Shown: piece by piece, positions 23,299 through 34,449 of the stretch | How positions within the stretch are numbered: position 1 is the first letter of the stretch | How the letters are laid out: each line of letters begins with the position of its first letter | Source of the DNA: Zychaea mexicana | Lineage: Eukaryota > Mucoromycota > Mucoromycetes > Mucorales > Lichtheimiaceae | NCBI RefSeq assembly: GCF_025766255.1 | Contig: NW_026516666.1 | Coordinates: 744,001-808,000 of the forward strand | DNA length: 64,000 bases | Direction: 5' to 3' | Notes under the pieces: generated by a model | The model's database searches: none | The model's input: only the letters and a program-made list of their open reading frames with translations | Told to the model about the DNA's origin: nothing | Position numbers and translations under genes: made by a program

Positions 23299-24915
23299 CA
23301 TGTCTACCGGAAACAAGCACAAGCGAACTCCTTGTGATGCCCAATGGTGTCTCGACAACATCAACGACTTGTCTTTAAAAATCTTTTGCGATCAACTTTT
23401 CTTTGCCCGATCGAGTGTATGCAAGCACGCACTTTATACAAGAATGTCTTGACGAAATATGTTCCCACTGATCGCAAGGAACCTCTACTTCAAGAAAAGG
23501 CAATCTGCATGAAATCGACCGACGTGGCAGAATTCTGAAAGAAATGTACCCTGCGTACTTCGGAAGCCACCGGTTCTCAGAGTTCTCAGAGTTTCAGCAA
23601 ATCCCTCACGACCAACATCCAAAATCTCCTGAAGTCCTTTGACACACACATAGAATCTGATTCACCAACAATGACTGCAGAAACAACACCTGTTTCAACA
23701 TCGGCAACGTTGGAGCCTGATAACAATGACAGCAACAACGTCAATAAATGGACATTCAACAATACCAATGTTACAAGTCTATTTCGACAGTACCAGCAAA
23801 AAATTGCAATCCAAGTAGCGGACAAGATTCCGTCTCAAGCAGAATCCGACCTCCAAGAATTACTTGCGTTATCCAACATACTCTTTCTGGCACCAAATCA
23901 ACATAGCGATTTGAAAGTGCAAGTCTTTGGCGAATTGATTGACTCTCTTTGCCACGATGCCGTTGATCGGCTCATGGACAACTTAGACGTAGATTTCACA
24001 ATGCAAGAGGTGTCTGATATAGCGGCCATTGTGGATGGTGTTCCAGCCGGCAAGAAGCTGGCCGTTGATGCCCAGATGGATCTCCTAATCAAAGCCCGAA
24101 CCATGGATCCTGTCAAGGCAGCTGTAGTACGTGGTATCTCAAATCTGTAAGTATACATGAATTTGAGGGGAAGGGGAGAAGAAAGAAAGAACAAGCACGC
24201 AGACTATACTAACTCTTTCCACATAGGGTGGTCAAACTCCCTACCCGGGAAGTTGTAGACATGGATTCCTTTGGAGAAACTGAATTGCAGTCAACTTACT
24301 TCGATCCCATGCTGGCACCCCTCCTCTCAAACCCCCAACAGAATGTCGTCTTCCGCTGGGCAAACAAAACTGAAGAAGTATCTGGTATCCGCCCTGATGC
24401 TGTCATTTCCACCATCATACAACCAAAGTATGGCCGCCCTCTTGGCTTTGGCGAGGTGAAACCAGACAACGCTTCAACAGACAAATGGACACCCTTCGCC
24501 TAGCAACGTTATCCAAAGACACCATTGATCGTTACAGTCAGGATATCTGCTTTGCCTTCCAAGTCAACGGTAGGCACTAACAGCAAAAAAAACTGAAACA
24601 AAAACAAATAAACTGACCATCAATTGTTTAGGCTACGGGATATCGTTTTTCATGATATACAGGAAACATCAAAGATTGTATATCATGGTGGAAGTAGCGA
24701 CATTTACCTTCCCTAGCTCTTTGGATAACCTTGATGCATTGACAACCAAGAAAAGATTATGCTCATTGGCGCGAGTCAGCTGCTCGTTTTGGAACAACAG
24801 TATGAACCTGCCAAAATCACCTACATCCCCCTCACCTCGCTTGCCCATCTCTACTCTGTATCAATTAATTCACAAGTTTTACAACAAGAGTATCGGCACA
24901 ACATCCCGTTATTAA
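23299..24915 (+). pseudogene. Decayed member of a PD-(D/E)XK-like protein family
   Basis: The frame opens MSTGNKHKRTPCDAQWCL…NINDLSLKIFCDQLFF, stops at about 23452, and continues in another frame (VPTDRKEPLLQEKA), then 23671-24150 and, after an intron (24149-24226), 24227-24503. The last contains VVFRWANKTEE, RPDAVIS and, about 20 residues later, GFGEVKP: spacing and residues (D ... E-x-K) fit a PD-(D/E)XK nuclease core. It then shifts frame again to MDTLRLATLSKDTIDRYSQ and, after a second intron, YGISFFMIYRKHQRLYIMVEVATF. Several breaks show it is dead. I recall similar ORFs being multi-copy in Mucorales genomes, but cannot name the family. Its position in a transposon-dense zone suggests an element-associated gene. 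Confidence 0.6.
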
Positions 24916-25505
24916 TATCTTATTACCGCTTCCCCTTTCATTTATCCGTTACTTAAAAAAATAAAACCACCAGCCCATTCTCTCCAGTGATAGTTCCTGG
25001 TTTACATCCCCTCCTATGCACAGACTTTAATTGTGATTGATGACTTCCGCTAGATGCTTATGAGCAACCCGTGTAACCACTATCTGCTATACATTTTGTG
25101 GGATAGGATGGTATGCGATGCGCTCATAATGTGAGCAATTGCAGACATTAACTGAGGTGAGCAGTGCAAAATGAGGTATGATACGTAGTTTTTATGCTTC
25201 CGTTGCTTCCTATCCTCCCACCAACTTCCTTCTTTCCTCTTCTTTCTTCTCCATTCCACTTTTTACATTGTTTTCTTTGGTGAACGTCCATGATACCAAT
25301 ACAAGCAGCTGATGGCTAATTGTCGGTCAGTTCATGGACATGGGTACTCTTTGTACAATAAGATGCACGAGGCCAGTAAACAAGTTACGAAAACAGACAT
25401 CTTACCATGGTATGTGTTATTAATATTACACTGTCCTCATCGTTCGGTTTTTCTTGTTAGAGAACATCTATTGTCAATTACGTGACACATTCAAGCAGCT
25501 ATGAT

Positions 25506-25896
25506 ACAGTGAAAACGGTAAATTTGTCTTTTAATCAAAAATAAAATGCCACTTTACTAAAAATGATTGTCCTCTAGAGATTCCGTAATATGGTTACCAA
25601 TGTCTAAAGCAGACCGCCATAGGTGTACAGTATTAAAAGGCGACTAGGATGACTGACTGGAAGAAAATCTTGCCCTTGTGAATACCTGGTGCCCATAGTA
25701 AGATGCAGCATATACAAAAGGTACGTCTGGATCGGGAATACAGAGTCTGCTGCAAACTGTTGGATGGAGGCGACTGACATACCATCCGTTTTTTTCTGCA
25801 AACGTTCAAAGTCATAAATACTACAACATGAATACCTTTGGTCATGTCCGTCTGCTCCATGATGCATGATTTATTTTCAATAATGAAGCTTTGCAT
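25506..25896 (-). mobile_element. Mariner-like element end with transposase scrap
   Basis: ACAGTGAAAACGGTAAATTTG at 25508 followed by CCACTTTACTAAAAATGATT (25551-25570) also occurs at 47897-47978, suggesting a terminal repeat of one family. Minus-strand frames 25604-25896 are broken and resemble, only loosely, the C-terminal part of a Tc1/mariner transposase. Confidence 0.4.
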
Positions 25897-26047
25897 AACA
25901 AAAATTCACTTTCTCTAGTTTCACTTACACCCTTACTTTTGGATGTACCTGGAATACAGTATTTGAAATATGAAGTGCCAGTATTGAGTTAAAACCTGTG
26001 TGTCTGTGCATGCGTCACGTTGGCTAATGTGATTATGTATTAATGTA

Positions 26048-26988
26048 CAGTTGTACCCCGGTTTTTGCAACCGAGGGTTTTCCGATTTTTTTTTGCAAAA
26101 AGTGAGGATTTGCAAGTAACGGGGTAAACAATTCTGCTTTAAGTATACACTGGATAAGTCATCCTATTAACACTAGCCCATTGTTTATCTGTCAGAGATG
26201 ATGTACGATACGTTCTTTGCGATTATTCATACAGCTCTAAATGTTACTACTTGCATATATAAGACCGTTCTTTAAAATTATTAGCTCTTTTAAGCATGAC
26301 AAAATCGTTCCACAAGTTCACATATAAGCAAGAGGATCGAACGTACGACGAGCACTTGAGCGGGTGGTGGACCAAAGCGCTGATTCGCCTATTCCAGGGC
26401 CAACGTCGAAGGAAGAAGAGGTTGCAATTGCAGGAGTTTTGAGCTTTTTGGATAATATCGATAACTACGACTTAAAGAAGTCTTTGCGTAGGATTCCAGA
26501 GAGTCTCAGGCAGCAATCATTCTCCTGACAATCATCCCTTGATGACTTCTTCGATATGTAGTTAAAAGCTCCTTTGAGCAAACAATTTATTTCTATATCT
26601 ATATGTAGTGTGTTCCCTTTTTCTTATATCTTCATCATTTCTTTTGTGGATTCAATCCAATCAGTGCTATATATGTGTCCCGATTCTACTGGCTCAACTA
26701 CCAAATAATAATTTTTATGTATTTCGACAATAAATACATCTTCATATTTACATATTTATCTTGCAGTAACCGCATCATTTTATTCCTCATAATCCGCAAC
26801 AGATGCTTCTTTCAGTTGATATTGCAAAAATTGAAGCTGTTTTTACCCCGATAACATGCAAATCGTATAAACTCATTTGCAAGTTGCAAATTTGCGAAAC
26901 TACTAAGTTTTTTTTGGATTTTTCAAAAAAAGTTGCAGATATACGAGGAATTGCAAAACCAGGGGTTGCAAAAACCGGGGTACAACTG
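26048..26988 (+). mobile_element. Tigger-like deletion derivative (941 bp) with 25-bp TIRs and TA duplication
   Basis: It starts CAGTTGTACCCCGG and ends with the exact reverse complement; the terminal 25 bp match perfectly and are flanked by TA on both sides (26046-26047, 26989-26990), as in pogo/Tigger elements. Internally only a stretch of transposase C-terminus is left (about 26370-26560), including GVLSFLDNIDNYDLKKSLRR and a TGA near QQSFS. A close copy forms the shell at 49321-55510, so both came from the same deleted ancestor and were moved in trans. Confidence 0.88.
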
Positions 26989-28360
26989 TAGTGTTTTTTA
27001 CAACTTATTGACTGTAAACAGCAGCAGCAAATCGGTATTATTGGAGCCTTCAGAATTAGAAGGCACAGCAATAGTATGCCCCATCATTCAATTTACCAAT
27101 GGATGTGCATACGTATATACAGTAAATGCTTGTCACAAGTGTGGGTTGATTCAGTCATGGTTGCCTTTTGCATATTACTTTTCAATAATTCGTTTGCATC
27201 TCTTTTTTCCTTTCTTTGAGAGTAAGGAAGACTGAACTAGCTTTTGCTCTCTATGTTGCTATTGCCAGGATGACTTTTGTTATATAATCTAGACATCCTG
27301 AATGCTGTTGTTATTCGTTACCGCATCTGCAGGGTACTACAATGCTATCCAATCCATTGAGCGGAGTTGGGATCCAGGAAGCTTACTAGGGTGATGTTTA
27401 TATCTTGGTTGACAGCACACAGTAGCACTCCAGCGTCTTGTATCAGGCTTGCCTTTTCTCTGGCGTTTTGAGCTTGCTATCGTATTGTTGTTCGTTTGGT
27501 AAGCATCAAGCTTAAGACACTGGGTTCATTTACTGAACAACTGCTCATGAGTTTGTTACATGTAGAGTTTAAACAGACAAAGTACTGTAGTTAGAATTTG
27601 CCCAGAAAATATGAGGAACACTTTCCGGGAATCGCTATATTTCAAGATGTTCTTGATCCCGTATATATCCTAGCATGTGGGAGATGATAATGTTCCCGCT
27701 TACCATAAATCTTGACCTTTGTCAGTAAACTTGACTCCAATAAGTCCTCTGCGTAGTATAACTCTCAAAGCGGTTCGAGTATAGTTGCAGCAGCACGTTG
27801 GCCAATGAAATCCAAATACCGGGCAATAAAAATCCACTGCCCGACATGAACAGGAACGCGCGTATGCGCATACATACAGCATACAGACTGCTTTTTTTTG
27901 GTCATAAAGGGAGAGGGGAGGAGGCGACGATGGTCTTTCTATTCAACAACGGAAGAAAGAATATTTCTCACTTCATTTTTTTTCTCTCTTCTGGCACAGA
28001 GACTATATCATATAGAGTGCGAGGTGATCTCTTTTGTGACGAAAAGAGGTACACAAGCATTTCTGATATATAAGGAAAGCATAGGGTAATAAAAAAAAAT
28101 TAGTCTGTGCTTTCGCTCAGGTTTGAAAGGGCACCAGACTCGCTGCCGACCAGATCCACATCGTGCTGCCTTTCTATCAATCCTGGATCTAGTAAGTGTA
28201 TATGTAAACATTTCAAATCGATGCTTGACTATACAGATACAGTATCACAACAATCCAACCTGGAAAACTGATTAATTAAACATGCTGCCAATATTGCTTA
28301 TCAGCTCATTATAAATAAAAGTACAAGCCAGACTGCAAATATCACCGCAATGGTACTCAA
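26989..28360. other. Gene-poor stretch
   Basis: No gene is supported. Several short ORFs have no motif. The right part may hold the 3' side of the F-box/LRR gene. Confidence 0.4.
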
Positions 28361-30170
28361 TTATTGAAAATATGTTGTATGGCATACGAAGATCATCTGT
28401 CCGAGATAATCCTGAACACCCCACGACTTCAATCTTTTTACTAGATCCTTCAATGATACGAAAAGCATTGAGATGCCTGCATTGGTGAGACTATAGATCC
28501 GTGAAACACGCAATAGCACCGAGCTTTCGACTTGTTCAAAATGCTCAAGGACAGCACCAGTAACACCTTTCACGGCTGTCAGTTCCAGATTCAGTATTTT
28601 GGTTTCCTCAAGTCGTTGTGCCCACACAATCCATCCTGCCTCTGTGAGAAAGTCGTCGACACTATTACTGTACGGTGATGTGCGGGTTCAAGCTTAATCT
28701 CCTGACTAGTGGGTGCTGTGATGGTTCGCACAACTGCATTAGACCTTGGTTGTCGATGGGTATGTTCGTGAGACGCATTTTTTCAAGCTGTTGCAAACGT
28801 CGAAGCGGAGTAAGATCGCAAAGAGGATTCTCGCTGAACATGTGAAGGAAATTTCGCAAGGAAAGTATACGGAGCCGTTGCAGCGTACCGATGGTTGCGA
28901 TAATGCTGTTCAGATACTGCGTTATTCCAGCGCGATTTCCAACTTCCAAGATCTCATTTTGTTGCTGCATGAGCAAAATCTGGGACCAATCTTCGCTTGA
29001 CATACCAGTGATGTCCGTCAACCCCAAACTTGTCAGCTGTGTGAATTGGTTGCGTGCCAAGACATCCCAGCAATGAATATCAGAAAGACCACAGGCGACT
29101 ATACGTAAATGTTCTAGTATCGGCTGCGATTTTACTACTATCGGCATGATCCTCTCGTGTCCTTTGCCGTTGAATAGCAGTTCATAAGCCATACTGCCTT
29201 CCTCGCCATCATTCGATGCTTTCCTTTCAGTTACTTAATATAAGCACTCGTGCTTCTTGATAGTGAAATCCATCTGTCTGCTATGACTGGTTCGCTGCAT
29301 TCCCACATAATGTAGCGTAATAGAGGGCACAGCTCATAAGCTGTATAGATGTTGGTTGGAGATACGTTGTTGAATCGTGAGTAAGGCGATAATATCAAGT
29401 ACTTGATGTGGGAGCAACGCTGCAATAAGGGACGGATCCGGTATTTAAAACTGAGAACACCGTCCAGTCTTAAGAAGATAATGTTGTGTATCGGTGGCCT
29501 TTTGTGTCTGCTTCTGCCATCAACTTGTTCAAGAGTAGCGTCTGATAAGTTAGTGCGTCCATCAAACATCACTGAAAGATGCGTTAATGACGGCAAGAAG
29601 TCCAGTAGCATTGGCAGCGAGATATCGCAAGTGTGAAATGAAATCGTCAGAGCAGTTAGCGTATGCGAGAAATATCTGATGAATCCTGGCAGTAACGTGC
29701 TACTGTCGAAAATAGGTTGTAATTGTTTGCTATGCACATGGTTGCTGATGTCTTGGTTTTTTATTGAAAACAAAGAAAAAGCTTTAGTATATCTTTTGCG
29801 CATAAGCAGTAATAAGTACTACCGAATACGCGATCCTCTTAACGCAAAAAAAAGAGTATCGTTTTACTTTACCAAGGAAGCGAATGCAGCATCTTCGCCA
29901 AGCAAGTCGTTCCAGTACTTAATACGTGGCTTGAGATTTGGTGTATACTGATGCGACTTGTTCTCCCAGACATTGAAGCATCGCGTCGCTCCTTTTGTTC
30001 CATGCATCAGGCGAAATTTCCACCAGTGTCCACAGAGCTGTCTGGTAAGTGGGGATCGCGTAAAACCAGCGGCGACATACTTACACACATTCGATACAGT
30101 GCCGCTGACCGATAAACGAGAAGATGTACTGAATGATTTCGGGAGGCAAAATCGAGATCAAATCAGTCAT
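28361..30170 (-). pseudogene. F-box/LRR protein gene with two frameshifts
   Basis: Exon 1 (30085-30170) encodes MTDLISILPPEIIQYIFSF..., an F-box; exon 2 is 29868-30041 and exon 3 begins at 29744. LRR-like text follows: LLPGFIRYFSHTLTALTISF, LPSLTHLSVMFDGRTNLSD, LTSLGLTDITGMSSEDW, LQQLEKMRLTNIPIDNQGL. The frame breaks near 29236 (TAA) but the next frame is open straight away (VTERKASNDGEEGSMAYELL), which fits a single lost base better than a 41-nt intron. A second break near 28668 again continues in another frame (SVDDFLTEAGWIVWAQRL) to a stop at 28361. F-box/LRR proteins recruit substrates to SCF ubiquitin ligases. Two indels suggest a pseudogene, unless they are assembly errors. Confidence 0.65.
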
Positions 30171-30917
30171 ATTACGAGTATGTGAAAGGTACGAGGCTTT
30201 TAATCGAACAAAGCCTGCACAAGATAATCCGGACTCGTGAATAGTATGTCCGACAAAGGAGAAGCGAGTCGAACCAGGTAGCTCACCTGAATTTTATGCT
30301 ATCATAGCGATACGCAGATACACATTAGAACAGGGCTCTTTCTAAAAGCATCGACTTCTCGATACGAAGCAAAAGGCTTCAGTGAACACTCGCGTTTATT
30401 GTTTACAAACCGCAAAAGTCATATATTAGTAACCAATCGCTTGGCCTGGAAAACACAGCATCCCTGTGTGCAAGTTTTGGTAGAGCAACTATATCATATC
30501 TTTAACAGGTCCTCCTGATATCTTTGGTGAGCGATCATCACTTTCAAATAGGTGACGCATACCTTGAAAATATGTAACGAAGTAAAGTTAAATAAGAAAA
30601 GGAAGAGAGAAGTGAAGGTGTAAGGGGGTGGGGAAAGAGCTGTTACAAGATTCACGCTTTGAAGCAGGCATATCGGAAACATCAGTGCAAGCTTTTCGAT
30701 CCAGGTGAAACCCAAAATGATAAGAAAATTGTGTTGTGATAAGCTACGTGCAGGAAGAGTGAGAGAGACGAACAGCTGAAAAAAAAACATTCCAATTTTT
30801 TACAGATCTGGCAATTATACATGTCTGCTGGCGTGTGCTCTGGCGTTGCCTCTTATAAAATAACCGACCATATCCTCGATAACAATTTTTTTCTTGACAA
30901 TTGCTTTGGCAATTTAG

Positions 30918-31043
30918 GCGAACACAGAAAGTGAAAAAGAGTGCCAAAGCATTGTGATCGTGTTACTTTCGGCTACGATACAGAGCCACTGTCACTGTTC
31001 CCCGCTTTGGTTTAGCACGGAGCTGTGAATGGATGGAGAGGGG
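30918..31043 (+). repeat. Dispersed repeat, copy 2
   Basis: Same orientation and order of blocks as 22310-22460 (CGAACACAGAAA, CCAAAGCATTGTGATCGTG, GGCTACGATACAGA). An A-rich tail follows (about 31065-31210). Confidence 0.55.
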
Positions 31044-31222
31044 AGTAATTAGCTTTTTGTTCGCGAAAAAAGAAAAAGGAACTTGTCGTGCACATAAAAA
31101 AAAGGCGAGGCAAAAGCGGTAAAACGTTTATGCGGAAAGTGCGAAAAAGAAAAATATATTTTTTTTATTTTGTTTATCATTTTCTTATTTGTGTGTAATA
31201 AATAATAAAAAAAAAGTTCGTT

Positions 31223-31831
31223 TCAATTATCCCAACATATACCGTTGGCATCACATGCACCCGAAGGTTCACGATCGGCTGCCGGAGTATATGACCACAT
31301 TCCCACTGGTATATATTGCAAATTTTCTTCAGGGCGCGGACCACTGAATCTGCCGATCATCAGAAGAATTATGACAATAGCCAGCACAAGCAATGACCCG
31401 ATCATGGCACAGAGCAGTGCATCTGTACTACAGACCAAAGCTGTACCAAAACGAACTGAAGAGAAGAGAAAAAAGAAAGGCGAAATTGCTCGCTTTATAT
31501 AGACATTTTTCTCGTTCGGGACTTCAAATCCCCGTGAATTCTCATTGGCCCAGATAACGGGTTGCGTATCAACTTGTGGGCTGCCTACTATGGCATAACA
31601 AAAGATACAGCACCAAAGGAAATGAAAGGAGGAGTGGTACCTGATGGTCAAGTAGACAAGCGTGCTTCGGCGGTAGTGGTACGTGTCTCTCACCATGCGG
31701 AGCTGTACCCTCCGATGGTATCGGCGCTTGTTTGTGAGTGGGGCCGTGCACGGCACCGTGTCGAGCAAAAACAAAGACACGAATGTGAATGAGCATGTAG
31801 ATTCACGGAAGAAATGCTTTTCTGTGAGCAA
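31223..31831 (-). CDS. Hypothetical one-pass membrane protein
   Basis: A 202-codon open frame ends at 31223. The C-terminal half has a clear membrane segment (GSLLVLAIVIILLMIGRF, about residues 143-160) followed by a short Pro/Cys-containing tail (PADREPSGACDANGICWDN). The N-terminal half may include introns: CAG|GTACCA...CATAGTAG|GC and AT|GTCTAT...CTTCAG|TT both look usable and could shorten the protein, so its 5' end is uncertain. I do not recognise the family. Confidence 0.4.
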   Translation of the reverse strand: MLTEKHFFRESTCSFTFVSLFLLDTVPCTAPLTNKRRYHRRVQLRMVRDTYHYRRSTLVYLTIRYHSSFHFLWCCIFCYAIVGSPQVDTQPVIWANENSRGFEVPNEKNVYIKRAISPFFFLFSSVRFGTALVCSTDALLCAMIGSLLVLAIVIILLMIGRFSGPRPEENLQYIPVGMWSYTPAADREPSGACDANGICWDN

Positions 31832-34449
31832 TCAAATGGCAATACAGGAGTGATTGACAAGGTAAACAACTTAACAGATTCTACGGCATCAGTTGCTTAG
31901 TAAATATCAAGGACACGATCCTCCCAGCAGCCAGTTTCCATTTCACCCAACAAGATAAACAGTATAAAGCGTAGTCTACAGACGATTCCATTTTGCTAGT
32001 ATCTTTTGACTGCATGTGCGGTGTGCGGGAATAGATACAACACACACTTGACTCCAACGCTGCAGTGTATCAAAGATCGTTATCTTTTATTGTGAAGCGT
32101 GCTTGTCTACTGTTGCTTTATAATTTTCGCCATCCGCCAACAGTTCTCTGAACTACGCCGTGTAACCTCCCTCCATCCATTCCGAATTCATACTCTATCC
32201 AAGTATGTATGTGCTGCCGCAGATAAGCTGTCCGCTCATGGTAAGTATACGCTGCCGCTAGTGAAACTGACTCACCCTTCATTGATTTTCATTGCTGCTG
32301 ATAAAGTTAATCGGTTCGTTTGTTTTTGTGCGGGTTCTACGTTTTTTTTAGCAGCTTTCAAGATCCATTGGGACGATCAGAAGAATAACACCATAAACGA
32401 TGACTTCCTACTGTACATCTTTTGACCCTTTTGCGCGTAACTCGTTGCTCCATTGATCACCTTGTTCACCCGCCATTCCTTTGTGCACTTTGAGTACCAA
32501 GTAAATTGGCCAAATCGTTGCGTAACAATGCGCTTTCACTCTACGGAGTTTTCGTTTCAAGGGAAAGCTGTTGGAACGTTCGAGGTTTGACACACGCATC
32601 ACTTGTCACTATCCAAAGAAGAAAGATCTGTGTTGCGCTCTTCCTGAGCTCCTCGTTCCTAGACTACCTTTGCTTCCTGCTGACTCACGTCAGTGTACTC
32701 TTCCAGGTCTCAAGCTATGCTTTCCAATATTTATCTATAATCGCACTCCAATACTGCTCTGTTTGTGTGAGGATATCATCTGTTGTTGATGTTGAGACAT
32801 AATGGTGGTGATAATTAGAGACTGTATGTCAAAGCTATCGATGCGCTGTCAAGACTTCCTGAGTACTTAACTGGTCTATCTCTGGTGGAAGTGGCTCATA
32901 CAATGAACATTTCAAGGGATGCCAACAGACAGCGTGGAGACATGCTGAGGACACGACCATCACAGTCAACATGGATGTTTAAAATGCAACCAAGATTTGT
33001 AATTTATACGAATCGAACTCAGATGGTTTTGTTTGCATTATTAGAAGTGAAGGCTACCGATGCGAAAGAAAGCTGTATATTACTTTATACATTCCACATT
33101 CAACGGTATCCCTCACAATGGTTAGCAAGTTATTGTCCAAGTACAGTAATGGTAATCCCTGCAAAAACAAATGGAGAGAGAAAATAGCATTAAAAAAAGA
33201 AATAAAGAGCTACACGAGAGCAGTGCGGAATACACAGAAAGAGGCGAGACCCAAGGCAACCAAAATGTCAAAGGCTACCAACGAGAAACGAAAAACACTG
33301 GATGTTGCGAAGCCAAAAGCATTTTGACGTCGAAGACAGGAACAGTAGCACCAATCTCGAAAATAAACTTGCGACGAATTAGAAGATCAACAAGATGCGT
33401 AAACAACACAGTAGCAGCGGCAGCAGTTGTAGTAGTGGTGCTCCGATCCCTTTTCAACATCAGATACAATTCAAGCGACACCGGTCAATGGTTCTCCTAG
33501 TATGTTGCCCAGTGCGCTGAGGGACTGCTCCACCATTTCCACATCTTTAAAGAAACTAGAGCAGCCCGGCATAAGATATCGTAAAAACTTGAATATTACT
33601 ATAGCGAGTAGCCACTGTATAGAGCTTGAAGCTAGCTATTATTTCTCAGAATGGCTGACCTTGTCTATTGCAATCGTATACGGGACCTTTTCTTAGACGG
33701 CATGTCACTGCCTCAATATCTAATGCAATTTAAGTTTTACTGCTAAAGACCATACTTTCTTGTCCAGCTTTAATAAACGATTCGCAATCGAAATCGCTGA
33801 AATTAACTACAGCTATAATAACGTCTACATACCAGCAGTGGAAGATTCATCATCATCACCGCCACCGACGATCTCACCTTTCAAATACAGTACGATGATA
33901 ATGCATAGTATATCAGCCATCCAAACTAATGACGTGCTTCTTGGACTTGCCATATTGTATTTGGAGCAGTCTTGAAACTTCGGATATTGTCATTAGGATC
34001 AATATGCCTCATCAGAAATTTATCATTTAGGCGGTCGCTTTGCCAGATTAAAATACTGATTGATACTGATAAGTAATTTGAACATGTCTTCACATATCTA
34101 TACGAGGAGTTTGATATGCCAACAAATAAGTACTTCTCCACTGCAGTACCCCCATACAAGTGAAAGCGCTCTCAACTGAAATTCTATATTGACAAGAGAT
34201 TCTGCACGAGCCAGCTTAAACGAATATGCTCTTTCCGTTCCTGTGTTAGCCAGTACTTGTTTTTAGAATAGATTTGAGTTTGTTATGGTTTTATCTACGT
34301 GCGTGTAACGTATACGTGTAATATGGATGTGTGGATTGTTTAGTGCTGGTTTGCGTGATAGAACAGAAAACAAAATGACAACGGGGTTAAGAGGAATTAA
34401 AGGTGCTTTACTGTGCGAAAAAAAAGACGGTGAAGAAAAGAGATGCTAT
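31832..34449. other. Gene-poor stretch with short unsupported ORFs
   Basis: Frames at 32099-32425 and 32571-32789 are open and somewhat protein-like (for example PRLPLLPADSRQCTLPGLK) but match nothing I know, and neighbouring stops argue for decayed sequence. A CAG/TAG-rich tract lies at about 33411-33440. Confidence 0.35.

Noticed and set aside
27760..27800. GGTTCGAGT-like string as tRNA T-arm
   Set aside because: No acceptor, D or anticodon arms can be folded around it. No tRNA was seen anywhere in the window.
29193..29234. 41-nt intron in the F-box/LRR gene
   Set aside because: It has splice-like ends but no pyrimidine tract, and the sequence is open in the next frame (TERKASNDGEEGS), so a one-base loss explains it better.
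32099..33330. Chain of open frames as a spliced gene
   Set aside because: I could not find a set of splice sites that keeps a frame, and stops interrupt the protein-like parts.
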